A stretch of 64,000 nucleotides of DNA, from positions 23,693,591 to 23,757,590 of the forward strand of contig OU015501.1 in assembly GCA_907164885.2 (NCBI GenBank), read 5' to 3'. The notes under the pieces were generated by a model that did not search any database, had not been told where the DNA came from, and worked only from the letters and a program-made list of their open reading frames with translations. This DNA comes from Dolomedes plantarius. Its lineage: Eukaryota > Arthropoda > Arachnida > Araneae > Dolomedidae. This document shows, in pieces, positions 33,923 to 44,990 of the stretch (positions are counted from its first letter, which is position 1; each line of letters opens with the position of its first letter). The position numbers and the translations under genes were made by a program.

Positions 33923-35466
33923 TATACTATAAACTTCTACAACTCATCGTGCTGAAGTTTATGCAACTATAACAGAGTACACTCTGGTCGATTTTGTAGC
34001 TGTATACTGAACCTCTCGTCGCTGTAGGGGGAAATTCAAACTTTTGTTTGTTTGTTTAAAGGGGATTTTAATATGCAGATACTTACACGAAAGCAATGTT
34101 TACACTTAGTCTAAATTGAAGTAAAATGAGAAAATAAAGTTGAAAGCATACTAGGTAACAACTGTTTAAAATATAATAATATCAGTATACAGTTACTAAA
34201 TATAAGTATACAGTTTGCGGTAATGCAATAATAATCGAAGCTTTATAAGTGATAAAGTAAAAGAGTTACAAGCCATTAAGCCTAGTATTCAAAATAAGCA
34301 GTAACCCACGAGTTAAAAAAAACAATCATTCACCTGTACATGTTTGTTAGAAGTTATTACACGGATAAATGAAATTAAAACCATAATATTTGTTGGATAA
34401 TAATAAAATATGAAAATGATAATGGGAATAAACATTATGAAAAATTAAGTGAAAATTCAGTCTAATAACTTTAGCATGGGATTAGACCAAATGTAAAAAC
34501 GGACACACACACAAGCAAATACAGAAATATTGAAGACAAATTAAATTCAATTTAAAGTAGAAACCGCAGAACTAGAAAGATTTTCAAGTTATTAAACCGA
34601 AATTATTAAATTTCTAATTAACTGAAAGAGTCAGTCAGAGTAAAGCCGATTTTAAACGTCTTCAAACACCCATGCTTACTGCGGGTGTTCTAGTTATGGA
34701 GACTAACGCCCAAGTCATTCGTGTACTGATGTATCGGCACAAATAATAGTTAACGAAACTATTGATGGTGTTAGGATACTCTGTTTAAGAATTATAAAAA
34801 AAAGCTTAAATTGTGAAGTTAATACTACTACTTTTACTTTCTACTTTTAAATTGCAACCGTGGCTACTAGTACAACTACTGTTCATTTCAAGCGTTTACT
34901 CTTCTGACTGCAACTGTTACTTTCTTCATTTAAAGGAAATTATTTGGAATGTAGTGAACCTCGCTTTTAAAAAAAATAAGGTTTGGTTTATATCAATTCC
35001 GAAAGCACGATGCGATAATAATCTGCAGAAAGTCACCTCAAATTTAGCAGTCCTGTGAGGAAACAGTGGCTTCAAATATGTACCCTTCTTTTCCTTACAA
35101 CCTTTGTTCAGACGAGACTGCTGATTATATGCAACTTTCATAATTAGAACGTACTAGTACGTATAAGGCAAGAAATGGTTATTGATAAAAATGCGTTGGT
35201 TTAGTAACCTGACCCAAGACAAAACTGCATAAAATATTCCATTTTTCTCAATCTAATTTACAATAGTGTTATTTTATAACTTCCTGGTTTTATAATAATT
35301 TAAATTTTTATATCACTCTATCAGAGTGACTTACATACATATAACTTTACATACATACTACATATACAGTATGTGTGTACTATATTACATACGTATAACT
35401 ATATAACAAGGTTCTGGAAAGTACAGAAGAATACTCCAATTACGTAAACTGAGCTCTTTCAATTAG
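33923..35466. other. Intergenic AT-rich DNA, no gene seen
   Basis: Only unsupported short open frames (for example 34813-35058). Confidence 0.45.
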
Positions 35467-35475
35467 ATTATTGTG

Positions 35476-35685
35476 CTGTTGCTTATGCCTCCTGGCTGGA
35501 AGTATTCCAGTCCAGGTCCATATTGGCTTGCGGGATAAAGGGTGCGTCCCCGGTTTATATTGGTACTATAAGGGTCGGAGTCCGACTTAGCCAGGTGCCA
35601 CCTCAATTTTGACCAAGCAACCACCAGGGGTGACATCTTGGGAGATCGTACCATCTCTCACCCTCTCTGAGCTCAGAGAAGAAAA
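35476..35685 (-). mobile_element. 5'-truncated SINE, family 1, copy D, perfect 9-bp target duplication
   Basis: Contains only the 3' part of the family. ATTATTGTG directly flanks it at 35467-35475 and 35686-35694. The duplication abuts the truncated end, so the truncation occurred during insertion. There is no long AAC tail. Confidence 0.85.
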
Positions 35686-35875
35686 ATTATTGTGTTCGCA
35701 AATTAAGGGTTATTAAATGGTCAGATTTTAGGGCCAACTTTTGGACCACTTTGTTCTTGGAACTGTTTTGTTGACTTATTTTAATCCTAGCAATATGAAA
35801 GCGATTTGCCTGCCTGTTGCAATTAAGACCTGTTTCTGGAAGCAGCAGCTCTCTAAGAGCCTGCAATCCAGTTTT

Positions 35876-36045
35876 TTAAGGCTGCTATGTACTAACCCCA
35901 TTGGATTCGCTCACCTCAATGTTAACCTATGGGGAAAATTTGTCCACGAATTGCCGACTTGGATTCAAAGATTTTTAAAAAAAATTGTACTCCGTCATAG
36001 AGAAAGAAATTTTACATTTGTGTACATTTTTCGTTTTTTTAAAAA
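35876..36045 (-). repeat. Dispersed copy of the Penelope-like 3' end
   Basis: Matches 23116-23300 in order and orientation (GGCTGCT.TGTACTAAC, TCAATGTTAACCTATGG, AAAAT.TGTCCA, TTGCCGACTT, GTACTCCGT, TTTTTCGTTTTT). Taken as a 5'-truncated copy by analogy with the coding remnants at 23320-24090. Confidence 0.55.
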
Positions 36046-37368
36046 ATGCAATTAATATTTTGAAATTTAAATTATTCGGGAAAAAATTGATATAGTGTGT
36101 TTTAAACGCTCATAAATTCCTTCGGTGGACGAAATTTATAAAATGAATTCTGTAGCGCTTTGCAGAAAAGTTCAGGCTATCTCACAATACCAATTTTATT
36201 TGATTATCAGCATTTATGTACCTGTAAATAGTTGACAAAAATATATTTTAAATAAAAAATTTGGGGGCAGCGCTTAACCTCCCTATAGAGAGAGAGCCAT
36301 TACAATCCCTCAAAACGTCAATCCTAAGGGGGGTGGAATTCTTGAACTGTCAACTGGACTCCTCCCACCACAACAATCTGCAAGAAGAGGAAAAGGGAAA
36401 TACGATTTTTTTCTTAGTACACAGGAGCCTTAACTACCGTAGCTTCTGGAATACTCCGAATCTTGAAATTTAATAAATGCGTATTTCTCGTAGACATGAG
36501 GATTTTTGAGGGATTCACAGTGAATGTGAGGCCTCGCCGGTCGGTCTCACTGACACGAAGTTAAACGGTTTCATGAGTCACATCTTACAATGTTTAATGT
36601 ACACCTTAAAAGTTCACCATGAAACTGTCTAACCTACCATGCAAAACTTGATTAAACATTCAATCTTTGGCGGAAAAGGGATATTATATTAAGAATAGTG
36701 GGAAAAGCTAATTGTGCCACATAACTTTGGATTTCACAATTTCTTTCAGTGTTACCGATTTCTTTTCCTTCTGACCGCTTAGCCAAACTTTCAACAACAA
36801 AAATTACAGTAAAAAGATCTGTTTATTAGAATGAAAATCTGCATATAGTGCGATCGAACCTTGTATTTAGGGTAGAAAAGGAAACTTTTGCATGAATTCT
36901 CCTCCCTCTAAGAGATAATATAGTTGTTTCTGGCTTTAAGTCAAAGTGTTCTTGCAGCATCGGCATACCTCTACATGACTCTTGCGAATATTGTCATTAA
37001 ATTGTGTCATATTTCATTTGTACCACTTCTAAGAGGCTAATTTAACTTCGTAAATTCAATGAATTTTCAGGAACGAGAAGTTTTCAATTACGATTCCTAT
37101 TTACTTACAATTAAAATTTGTAAATGCATTATGAGACCTAGTACTCTTTTATGCACTTTAAAAAACATAAATGTACTGGCTTCTTACTAGTTGTTGATAT
37201 TAACCACAAATTTTGGACCATTCCTAGAGAAAACTTTCAAAACCTTGCGCAATGTCGGCACACTATCACTCGTGAAGAACTTAAGAGCGTGGATTCATGA
37301 AAGGAACTAATTCTACGTAACTATTCGTTCAACTCTGATAGCGAGTATTGATTCTACCGCCTTGCTTT
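36046..37368. other. Intergenic DNA, no gene seen
   Basis: Short unsupported frames only (for example 36261-36473). Confidence 0.45.
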
Positions 37369-37375
37369 CAGGAGT

Positions 37376-37558
37376 ATGGATCCGAATATTAATGATCCAA
37401 ATTTTCCTGGAATAGTTCTTTCTCGACTTAGAGATGCACATTTGGAAATCTTTAAAGGGCTGGCTGGGTCAAGTTCCGAGCGATGCGACGGATGTTCTGG
37501 AGAAGTAACGTCACCAATCGTTCGTGACTTTCAGATTGAGTATGCATGGCCCCATAAT
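37376..37558 (+). CDS. Possible short first coding exon, unknown protein
   Basis: An acceptor-like TTGCTTTCAG ends at 37371 and GAGT precedes ATG. The frame has 60 codons (MDPNINDPNFPGIVLSRLRD..., with a CDGC cluster). A donor-like GAA|GTAACG at 37506 could end it after about 43 residues. The layout (acceptor a few bases before ATG) resembles both host genes here, but no family is recognised and no continuing exon was found. It may be chance. Confidence 0.2.
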
Positions 37559-37909
37559 TAAAAGCTATCGTGCTAATCATACTAATTTTCCTCTTTCGAA
37601 ATCTAATTACAACCTTTATGAGAAATGCAGAATCTCTGTTGATAACTCATATAGATATTAATTTGACATACCCAAATATACTATGCTGCCGAAATTACAA
37701 TTCCACTACTTCGTTATCGCTACTACCACCAAAACGAGTTCATTACATTTAGTGAAGATATTATTAATGGCAGTACAGCCAATACATAATATAATTAACC
37801 CAGATCCTAAAGTTAAGCACTTATAACAGTTAGTAAGCCTCAAATAATATTGTTGGCCTGGTACATATTAAGAAACTGCATGCGAGGATGGTTGCTAAAT
37901 TCCTTATAT

Positions 37910-38034
<125 letters not shown>

Positions 38035-38062
38035 TGTGTTTGTTTTCGCGTGCGTGCGTGTC

Positions 38063-38244
38063 TTATGCCAGAAAAGCTTTTCTCATTCCCTAACTTAATA
38101 AACTGCATAGCATGACCTATAAATTATTAATTTTATCTATGCATGTACACTTTTTCGTAATTTTTAAATTTACCTTCAGGCGAACTCTGTGCTAAAAATG
38201 CACATGAGAAAAAAAAAAACATCTTGCAGTTTTAAGGTATATAT
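38063..38244 (+). repeat. Microsatellite-flanked dispersed repeat, copy 1
   Basis: About 182 bp from ttatgccagaaaag to gcagttttaaggtatata. An inverted copy lies at 62793-62975. Both are bordered by (TA)n and (TG/CA)n tracts on the same sides relative to the core. Confidence 0.75.
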
Positions 38245-38277
38245 TAATAATTTTATGTGTGTATATATATATATATA

Positions 38278-39489
38278 CACAGTCCAATCATATTAATGTG
38301 ACCACCGCCTACTTTTGACGTCAACGTTAAATAACCAATCGCAGAAGGCACGTGTCATCAGCAAATTTGGTGGATATATAAAGTGTGTTGTAGGCATTCG
38401 GAAAACATTTCATTTCTTGCAGTCATGCAGAAAGAACGATTTATCCGACGTCCAAAAGGGCATGATCATTGGCTTTCGGGCCAATTGTAAAAGCATTTCC
38501 GAAACGGCTAATTTTGTAAACTGTTCGCGGGCCGCCGTGGCAAAAGTATACCGTGCATGGCAAAATGACACTATCCAAAATCAGCGACGTGGCAAATGTG
38601 GTGCACCACGGGCCATAGATGGCAGAGGTGAACGACGGCTGCGGAGATGCGTTCGGGCGAATAGACGTGCAACCGTTGAGCAACTGACCGTCCAGACGAA
38701 CCAAGGGGCTACCAACAGTGTCTACACAACGACGGTTCAGCGAATGTTGCTGCGTATGGACCTCCGCAACAGATGCCTGGTTAATGCACCTATGCTGACT
38801 GCTGTTCATCGGTGACGAAGGCTGGGATTTGCACGCCAGTACCGCGACTGGACTTCCACTGAGTGGAGACAGGTGGTTTTCTCTAATGAATCACGTTTTA
38901 TGCTCCATCGGACAGATGCACGTTGGAGTATACGGCGTAACACGTCTGAAAGCAAACACCCTGCAACAAATGCCGGAAGGGTCCAAGCTGGAGGAGGGAT
39001 CATTATTGTCTGGGGAATGTTTCGTGGTATTCTCTGGGTTCACTCATCATTGTGGAAGGCACGATGAATCAATACAAGTATGCATCTATCCTTGCGGACC
39101 ATGTTCACCCCTACCTGCGAATTGTTTTTCCTCAGCATGATGGCATCTACCAGCAAGACAATGCGACATGTCATAAAGCTCGCAGTGTACATGCGTGGTT
39201 CGAAGAGCACCAGGATGAGTTTACCGTACTCCCTTGGCCATCAAATTCCCCGGACTTGAACCCAATCGAGAATCTGTGGGACCACCTCGATCGGTTGTTC
39301 GCACCATGGATCCTCTCCCACGTAACCTAGCGCAGCTGGCCACGGCACTGGAGTCGGCATGGCTCAACATCCCAGTGAACACCTTCAGGAACCTAATTGA
39401 CTCTCTTCCTGTACGTCTCGCAGCGGTCCGTTCTGCGAAAGGTGGTTATTCTGGATTTTGACAGGTGGTCACATTAATGTGACTGTGTG
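38278..39489 (+). mobile_element. Tc1-like transposon, DD36E type
   Basis: Ends CACAGTCCAATCATATTAAT and (right, reverse complement) CACAGTCACATTAATGTGAC share CACAGTC and TATTAATGTGACCAC/CATTAATGTGACCAC. Left TA at 38276-38277. The right boundary merges with (TG)n(TA)n, so it is uncertain by a few bases. Confidence 0.85.
38402..39460 (+). pseudogene. Tc1-like transposase, frameshifted, first catalytic Asp changed to Asn
   Basis: The N-terminal half (RKNDLSDVQKGMIIGFR, SETANFVNCSRAAVAKV) ends at a stop near 38813. After a frame change FSNESRF appears where FSDESRF is expected: the codon AAT at 38885-38887 replaces Asp. Further pieces are GGGIIIVWGMFRG, YQQDNATCHKAR (second Asp, about 39150) and SPDLNPIENLW (Glu), then VRLAAVRSAKGGYSGF at the end. 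36 residues separate the last Asp and Glu. No clear ATG lies in frame at the start. Inactive on several counts. Confidence 0.85.

Positions 39490-39552
<63 letters not shown>
39490..39552. repeat. (TA)n microsatellite
   Basis: (TA)n interrupted once, between the right end of one Tc1 element and the approach to the next. Confidence 0.95.
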
Positions 39553-39556
<4 letters not shown>

Positions 39557-39710
39557 TTCAATGTAATTTCAAAAGTGTTTTCTAAACCATTGTACAGACT
39601 TGGGTACTTCTTACATTGAAAATAATATTTATCTAAAGAGACATAAGCAAACAAAGTCATCTTAGAGAAAACTGACTTAGGCACTTCTTGTACCAAGCCA
39701 CAGATATATA

Positions 39711-40563
39711 CAGGTGGTTATCAAAATAATGGAGACACCTATCAATATTAGTGGTGTTTATGAATGTGCTTCGTATTCCTTAAAAAACAAGTATGGCCAC
39801 CGGTATTTTTATACAATATAGTGTATATATTATTCTACTGTCAGGTAGAAGTAATGAAGCTAAGGCCAACGTGCTTTTGGGGGGAACAGCGTAAAATGTC
39901 AAACCTTGCAGACCTTGTGAAAAGATCAAATTGTTGGAGCCCGTTTAAATTCGAGTATCTGTTACAGCAACCCCCAGGCTAATGTGTGTTTTTCAAGGTA
40001 TGGTATCAAAAGTCATGATAGCATACAGAGGGCGCGGAAAAACATCCTTTACCAAACAGAATAGTGGACGAAAGGGAGAGCTGAGTGACAGAGACGGACA
40101 AGGTATTGCAGCGGATTGTGACACGAAGAAAGAAATCAACTGCAACCAAATTGACCGAAGAGCTCAATCGGCATCTGCATGTTCTGGTATCGACCATTAG
40201 AGGTAGAAGGGAACTTCATAAACAAAGCATTTACGGAAGAGGTGTTATTCCCAAGCCACTTGTAATAGATGCCAATACAAAATACCATCCACAATGATGA
40301 CACGAGCGCAAATCCTGGTCGAGTAATATGTTGAAAAATGGCATTTGGGCCGACGAATCATTGTTCACATTGTTCCTCGCAACAGGACTCGCGTATGTCT
40401 GGAGAACACCTACACAAGCATAATATTCTGGCTGTCTCATCTCAACTGTCAATTATGGAGGTATCTCAACTGTCAATCATTACATGACAAAGATGATCCT
40501 GCCCCTATTAAGAAAGGTTTTCATGATTTTCCTTAGTGTTTTCATTATTTTGATAATCACCTG
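39711..40563 (+). mobile_element. Internally deleted Tc1-like transposon (853 bp)
   Basis: Inverted ends CAGGTGGTTATCAAAATAAT and CAGGTGATTATCAAAATAAT, with TA at 39709-39710 and 40564-40565. The coding remnant 40010-40400 reads, across frames, SGRKGELSDRDG, LQRIVTRRKKSTATKLTEEL, RRELHKQSIYGRGV, then ADESLFTLF and VWRTP (first Asp region). The second Asp and the Glu are missing, so an internal stretch of several hundred bases is deleted. Confidence 0.8.
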
Positions 40564-40939
40564 TATATATATGTGTGTGTGTGTATATATATAAAGAGAG
40601 AGATAAATTTGGATTTAACTACTCATGCGCATCTGTTTCAGTTTCTTCGTGCTAGAATTAACTCAGGCGTCTTTACCCAAACCACAGAAATGTTCCCCCG
40701 GGATTTTGAATTCTTACACTCACATTATAGCATCTTCGGATGATAGTAAAACCCCCTTTATCGAGAACTTCGTGGAAACTTTCACAGCTGTACAAATATG
40801 CCTCGCAGCTGTCTTCCTAAATAGGCATTTTAAGATCCTTCTACTACTTTTACTGAGTAGGCGAAACTTTTTTAAAAAATTTCTTTTACAGTTCCACGCT
40901 TATAATCTCACCAGTGTGCAACCTTCATATGTATACATA

Positions 40940-42016
40940 CGAGGATCGTTTGACACTTGCACTGCACTGAAATTGTTGGCGCTCTCACATACAGATTGCA
41001 CGCTTGTCAAACTCTAAACAGAGTAGGCTTTTAATCTTCGTTTGAACCATATTAAACGGTTAACACTTGTTACTAACTCCTGTTATGAAAATGGAGAGAA
41101 ACGACTTCCACATGTTAATAAAACATTACTTTTAAAGAGAAAAAACGGCGGCAGAAACTTAATCCTACATTTCGGAGACTTATGGCCTTCTCATCATACA
41201 TAATTTACATGCGTACATAATTTTTCGCATGAATATTTGGATGTGAGAAAGTTATCGTCAAGTAAGGTGACATGATTGCTAACCATCGATCAAACACGTG
41301 AACGAGGGAATACTCTGAAGCTCTATCTGGAACTGTTTAAAAGAAATCTAGATATATTTTTAAGTCCTAGCGTAACAGTTGACTAAACATGGGTACTTCA
41401 TAACAATCCAGAAAGGAAAGAACTTACAGTGGGTTGAAGCTGGTGAACCGGCACCAAAGGAAGCGAAAGCATTCCCATTATTAGAAAAAGTTATGGCCAC
41501 AGTTTTTTGGGACTCCCATGGTATAATCTTTTTTGACTACTTGAAAAAAGGCAAAATAATCACTAGAGAATACGATGCATCTTTACTGAATCGTTTAAAT
41601 AGTGAAAATTCGGCAAAAGGCCACATTTAGCGGAAAAAAAAGGCTTCTTTCCATCATGACAATGCTCCGACTCATTCAAGTGCGATTGAGACGGCAAAAC
41701 TGGTAGAATTACACTAATATATTGTTCCCCATCCTCCGCATTCTCCATATTTGGTCCCCATCGACTACTTCTAATACCAAAAAATGAAAAAAATTCCTGC
41801 AGGGCAGAAATTAGCTTCAAATTCCGAAGAGATTATTGAAACAATTTCTTATTTTGTAGAGTCTTACGTTATGGAGGGGATAAAAGAAGATTGAAAATCG
41901 TTGGACCAAATGTATCGACTTTAAGGAAGATTATGTAAAAAAAAAAAATAATAACTTTTTTTTTTTTAAAGGCCCTTTTTATTATTTTTGCAGGGACTAT
42001 TTTTTCAAACGACTCA
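40940..42016 (+). mobile_element. mariner element, internally deleted (about 1,077 bp)
   Basis: The left end CGAGGATCGTTTGAC is preceded by TA. The right end, reverse complemented, is TGAGTCGTTTGAAAAAATAG, followed by TA at 42017-42018. These fit the classic mariner terminus (about 30 bp with GTCGTTTGAAAA). The coding remnant lies inside. Confidence 0.7.
41085..41935 (+). pseudogene. mariner transposase (DD34D), deleted and frameshifted
   Basis: Starts MERNDFHMLIKHYFLKRK near 41091, then jumps past most of the helix-turn-helix region to HEYLDVRKL and LLTIDQ (near 41230-41295) and LELFKRN. From 41400: WVEAGEPAPKEAK, KVMATVFWDSHGIIFFDYL (about 41490-41545), HHDNAPTHSS (second Asp) and PHSPYLVPIDYF (third Asp). 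Stops and shifts break it after 41628. The MDET region carrying the first Asp is damaged. Confidence 0.8.
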
Positions 42017-42022
42017 TATATA

Positions 42023-43520
42023 CACTGGTTATCAAAAATTAAGGAAAAGTCACAAAAATAGGGATTACTCAAAAAGTTACGAGTAGAATTTAATGAAACT
42101 TATGCACATTATACAATACATAGGTAGGTATAAAATAGTATAAACAGAAATCGCCAGGCAATTATGGTGTTATAGAAACTATCATATGTATACAATGAAC
42201 AAATCGGATGTGTCAGTTTGGTATAGGAAAAGTACCTTTAATATGGCATATGACCCCCCCCCCCCGAGAAGCAATAGAGCACATACAGCAATGTGTGATG
42301 CTGTCAATTATGCGGTCTATGAGTTCGGTAGGAAGTGAGAGCCATTGCTCTTGCAAAGCAGTTGAAAGCGTGGCTAGGATCCTAGGAGGAGGATTGAGAG
42401 CAGCTATACGTCGTCCTAAAGCGTCCCAAACATGCTCGATAGGATTCAGGTCCGGTGATCGAGCTGGTCACTCGATGCGCTGAATTGTTTCCTGCTCAAG
42501 CTAAGCATCCACGATGCGAGCCCTGTGCGGTCTAGCTTTATCGTCCTGTAGCACGAAAGCATCACCTATTGCCCCGGCATAAGGGTGCACATAAGCATTA
42601 AGGATGTGATCTCTATAGGTGTGAGCATTCACATTTCCACGGGGAAAGACATGGAGGTCTGTGCGTCCACCCAAAGAGATACCACCCCAAAAACAGACAC
42701 TGCCTGATCCGTATGCATCTTTATCACGGATATGTGATGGATGAAAACGAGTTCCAGGTTCTCTCCAAATCAAAATACGCCTACTGTCGCTTTGGAGGCT
42801 AAACCTGGACTCATCCATAAAGAGAACAGCCCTCCATTGATCACGCGTCCAGTGGACATGTTGACGGGCCCACTGCAAAAGTTCCCGCCTATGGCATGAT
42901 GTGAGCAGGACGCAAATGGCTGGTCGACTCGCAAAAAGACCACCTTAGTGAAGCCTTCTACGCATGGTTGACGTTGATGCCAACCTTCCGGAGCTTGCAG
43001 CGAGGGAGGATCTCAGTTCAGACGGAGTTCCAGTTCTATTCCTTCGTGCGCATAATGACAAATATCGGTCATCGACACTCGTCGTAGCGTATGTTCGTCC
43101 TTGTCTGAACCTCCTGGATGCCGAATCCGAGGTTAGAAATTGTTGCCAAAGTCTATGAACCAAAGACGAACTCACATTTAGCCATCTAGCTACTTCTGTC
43201 TAACTTTGTCCTGCCTCTAGTCTTCCAATAGCTCGCCATAGCAATTCTTCGGTCAAATGATGCCTGGAGGTCATTGTTACAATTTGACTATGGCAGATGT
43301 CTAATCTCAGCCTCGCAGCGACAATTGCCGCCTTGCTCTGCGACATGCACTTTTATTCTCCTTGCAAACGATGTATTTTGACTGCAGCGCCACTATTTTG
43401 TATAATGTAGTATTGTTCAGCACATTTTATTTAACAACATATTCATATTTTAAACAGATTGGACTAGTTTTGAACGTGTTATTCCCCTGTTTGTGATTTT
43501 TCCTTAATTTTTGATAACTA

Positions 43521-43523
<3 letters not shown>
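42023..43523 (-). mobile_element. Tc1-like transposon, 1,501 bp, nearly complete
   Basis: Inverted ends CACTGGTTATCAAAAATTAA and CACTAGTTATCAAAAATTAA, one mismatch, extending to AAGGAAAA. Left TA 42021-42022, right TA 43524-43525. It lies six bases after the right end of the mariner at 40940-42016. Confidence 0.9.
42330..43346 (-). pseudogene. Tc1-like transposase (DD34E) with a few stops
   Basis: From ATG 43346 (MSQSKAAIVAARLRLD) the frame meets a TAG near 43200 inside the helix-turn-helix, then runs on through SSLVHRLWQQFL, with a frame break near 42945. The catalytic part 42501-42878 has FMDESRFSL (first Asp), SVCFWGGIS and QDDKARPHRARI (second Asp), then a stop. SPDLNPIEHVW (Glu) follows in the same direction near 42440, with 34 residues between Asp and Glu. 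Only three or four lesions. Confidence 0.85.
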
Positions 43524-43597
<74 letters not shown>

Positions 43598-43627
43598 TAC
43601 ATATATATATACATGGATATATATATA
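43524..43627. repeat. (TA)n microsatellite between two transposons
   Basis: (TA)n with a few C interruptions; the right end of one Tc1 element and the left end of the next element both abut it. Confidence 0.95.
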
Positions 43628-44956
43628 CAGTATGCCCACTAAAGTCCCTTCCCACCCTCTTAACTTCGGAACGGCTACTGCTATATTCATAAAAGTGGTG
43701 TCTAGGTATAGTAAAGTAGCCATGCGCTACTAAATGAAACCACCTACCACGCCACCTAATGGAAAACTGCGGAATTAGTATTCCTATCTCGAAAACGGAA
43801 TGAGATAGGGAAAAAAAGTGATTTACAAGCTTGTAGAAAATTATAGATTTAGTACGAAAAGACACCTTGTGGACATTAATGAGAAGTCTACGACGGTTAA
43901 AACGCGCATTTGTTTTTTCGTGATTTCCTACACTGTGACGTGACAAAAGTATCTGAGAAAGAAAAAAACAACTAATTTTGACAATATATCTTTATTTGAG
44001 ATGTTGAAACTTCTCACCGTCAGCTGCAATGCACATTTGGATCCTTGTTTGAATCTCACGTTGCACACGTTGGAGCATAGAGCGTGACACGTTGGCACAA
44101 GCGTCCGTAATACGTCGTTTAAGGTCCTGCAATGTTTGTGGAGGGGTTGCATACACCTTCTGTTTCAGGTATCCTCACAGGAAAAAGTCCAGTGGAGTCA
44201 GATCAGGTGAACGTGGAGGCCACTTTTCGAAACCGCCATACCCAATTATTTGGTCCCCGAATTCCTTGACGAGGTACTGCTTCACTGGAGATCTCAGCTT
44301 TGGAATACTCAGCCATGAGCACGAGCATCACTATACTACAACCCCAAGAAGATGTCTCTTTTATAGCTGTCTCAGGTGAACAGGCGTGACGTTTCTTACG
44401 TATTTGCATACTGCAAAAATTTCGAACACCAAGCGCAAGTTGCGTTGGGTTGATGCGACACTATTTTACACGATCTACGTATTGTCTACTCCGTTTATAA
44501 AGACAATCAGTACAAGGATGAAACCCTCGAGGTTTGAACAGCGGTCCTTTTGATTGGGGATCAAAAGCGATATACCACTGTGCATATTGCGGTGTCGCGT
44601 TTTGCCCTGAAAGATAATCATTTCTCCTTTCGTTAAAGTTTCGTGACGTCACAGTGTAGGAAATCACGAAAAAACAAATGCGCGTTTTAACCGTTCTATT
44701 CTTTGCATAAATATCCACAAGGTATCTTTTCGTACTAAATCGATGATTTTCTACAACTTTGTAAATCACTTTTTTTCCCTATCTCGTTCCATTTTCGAGT
44801 TAGGAATGCTAACTCCGCAGTTTTCCACCAGGTGGTGCGGTAGGGGGTTTCATTCAGTAGCGCATGGCTACTTTACTATACCTAGACACCACTTTTATGA
44901 ATATAGCAGTAGCCGTTCCGAAGTTAAGAGGGTGGGAAGGGACTTTAGTGGGCATA

Positions 44957-44959
<3 letters not shown>
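43628..44959 (-). mobile_element. mariner-like element with about 319-bp terminal inverted repeats
   Basis: Ends CAGTATGCCCACTAAAGTCC on both sides, flanked by TA (43626-43627, 44960-44961). The arms 43628-43946 and 44641-44959 are inverted copies at roughly 85-90% identity by eye. The centre (about 43980-44240, - strand) holds the transposase C-terminus: FEKWPPRSPDLTPLDFFL, a TGA where Trp is expected, GYLKQKVYATPPQTLQDL and IQTRIQMCIAADG. The third catalytic position is Asp (PLDFF). The N-terminal and most of the catalytic part are gone. Confidence 0.85.

Positions 44960-44989
<30 letters not shown>

Positions 44990-44990
<1 letters not shown>

Noticed and set aside
34813..35058. Small frame with a Leu-rich signal-like start
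   Set aside because: No further domain, no splice or promoter context; AT-rich DNA gives such frames by chance.
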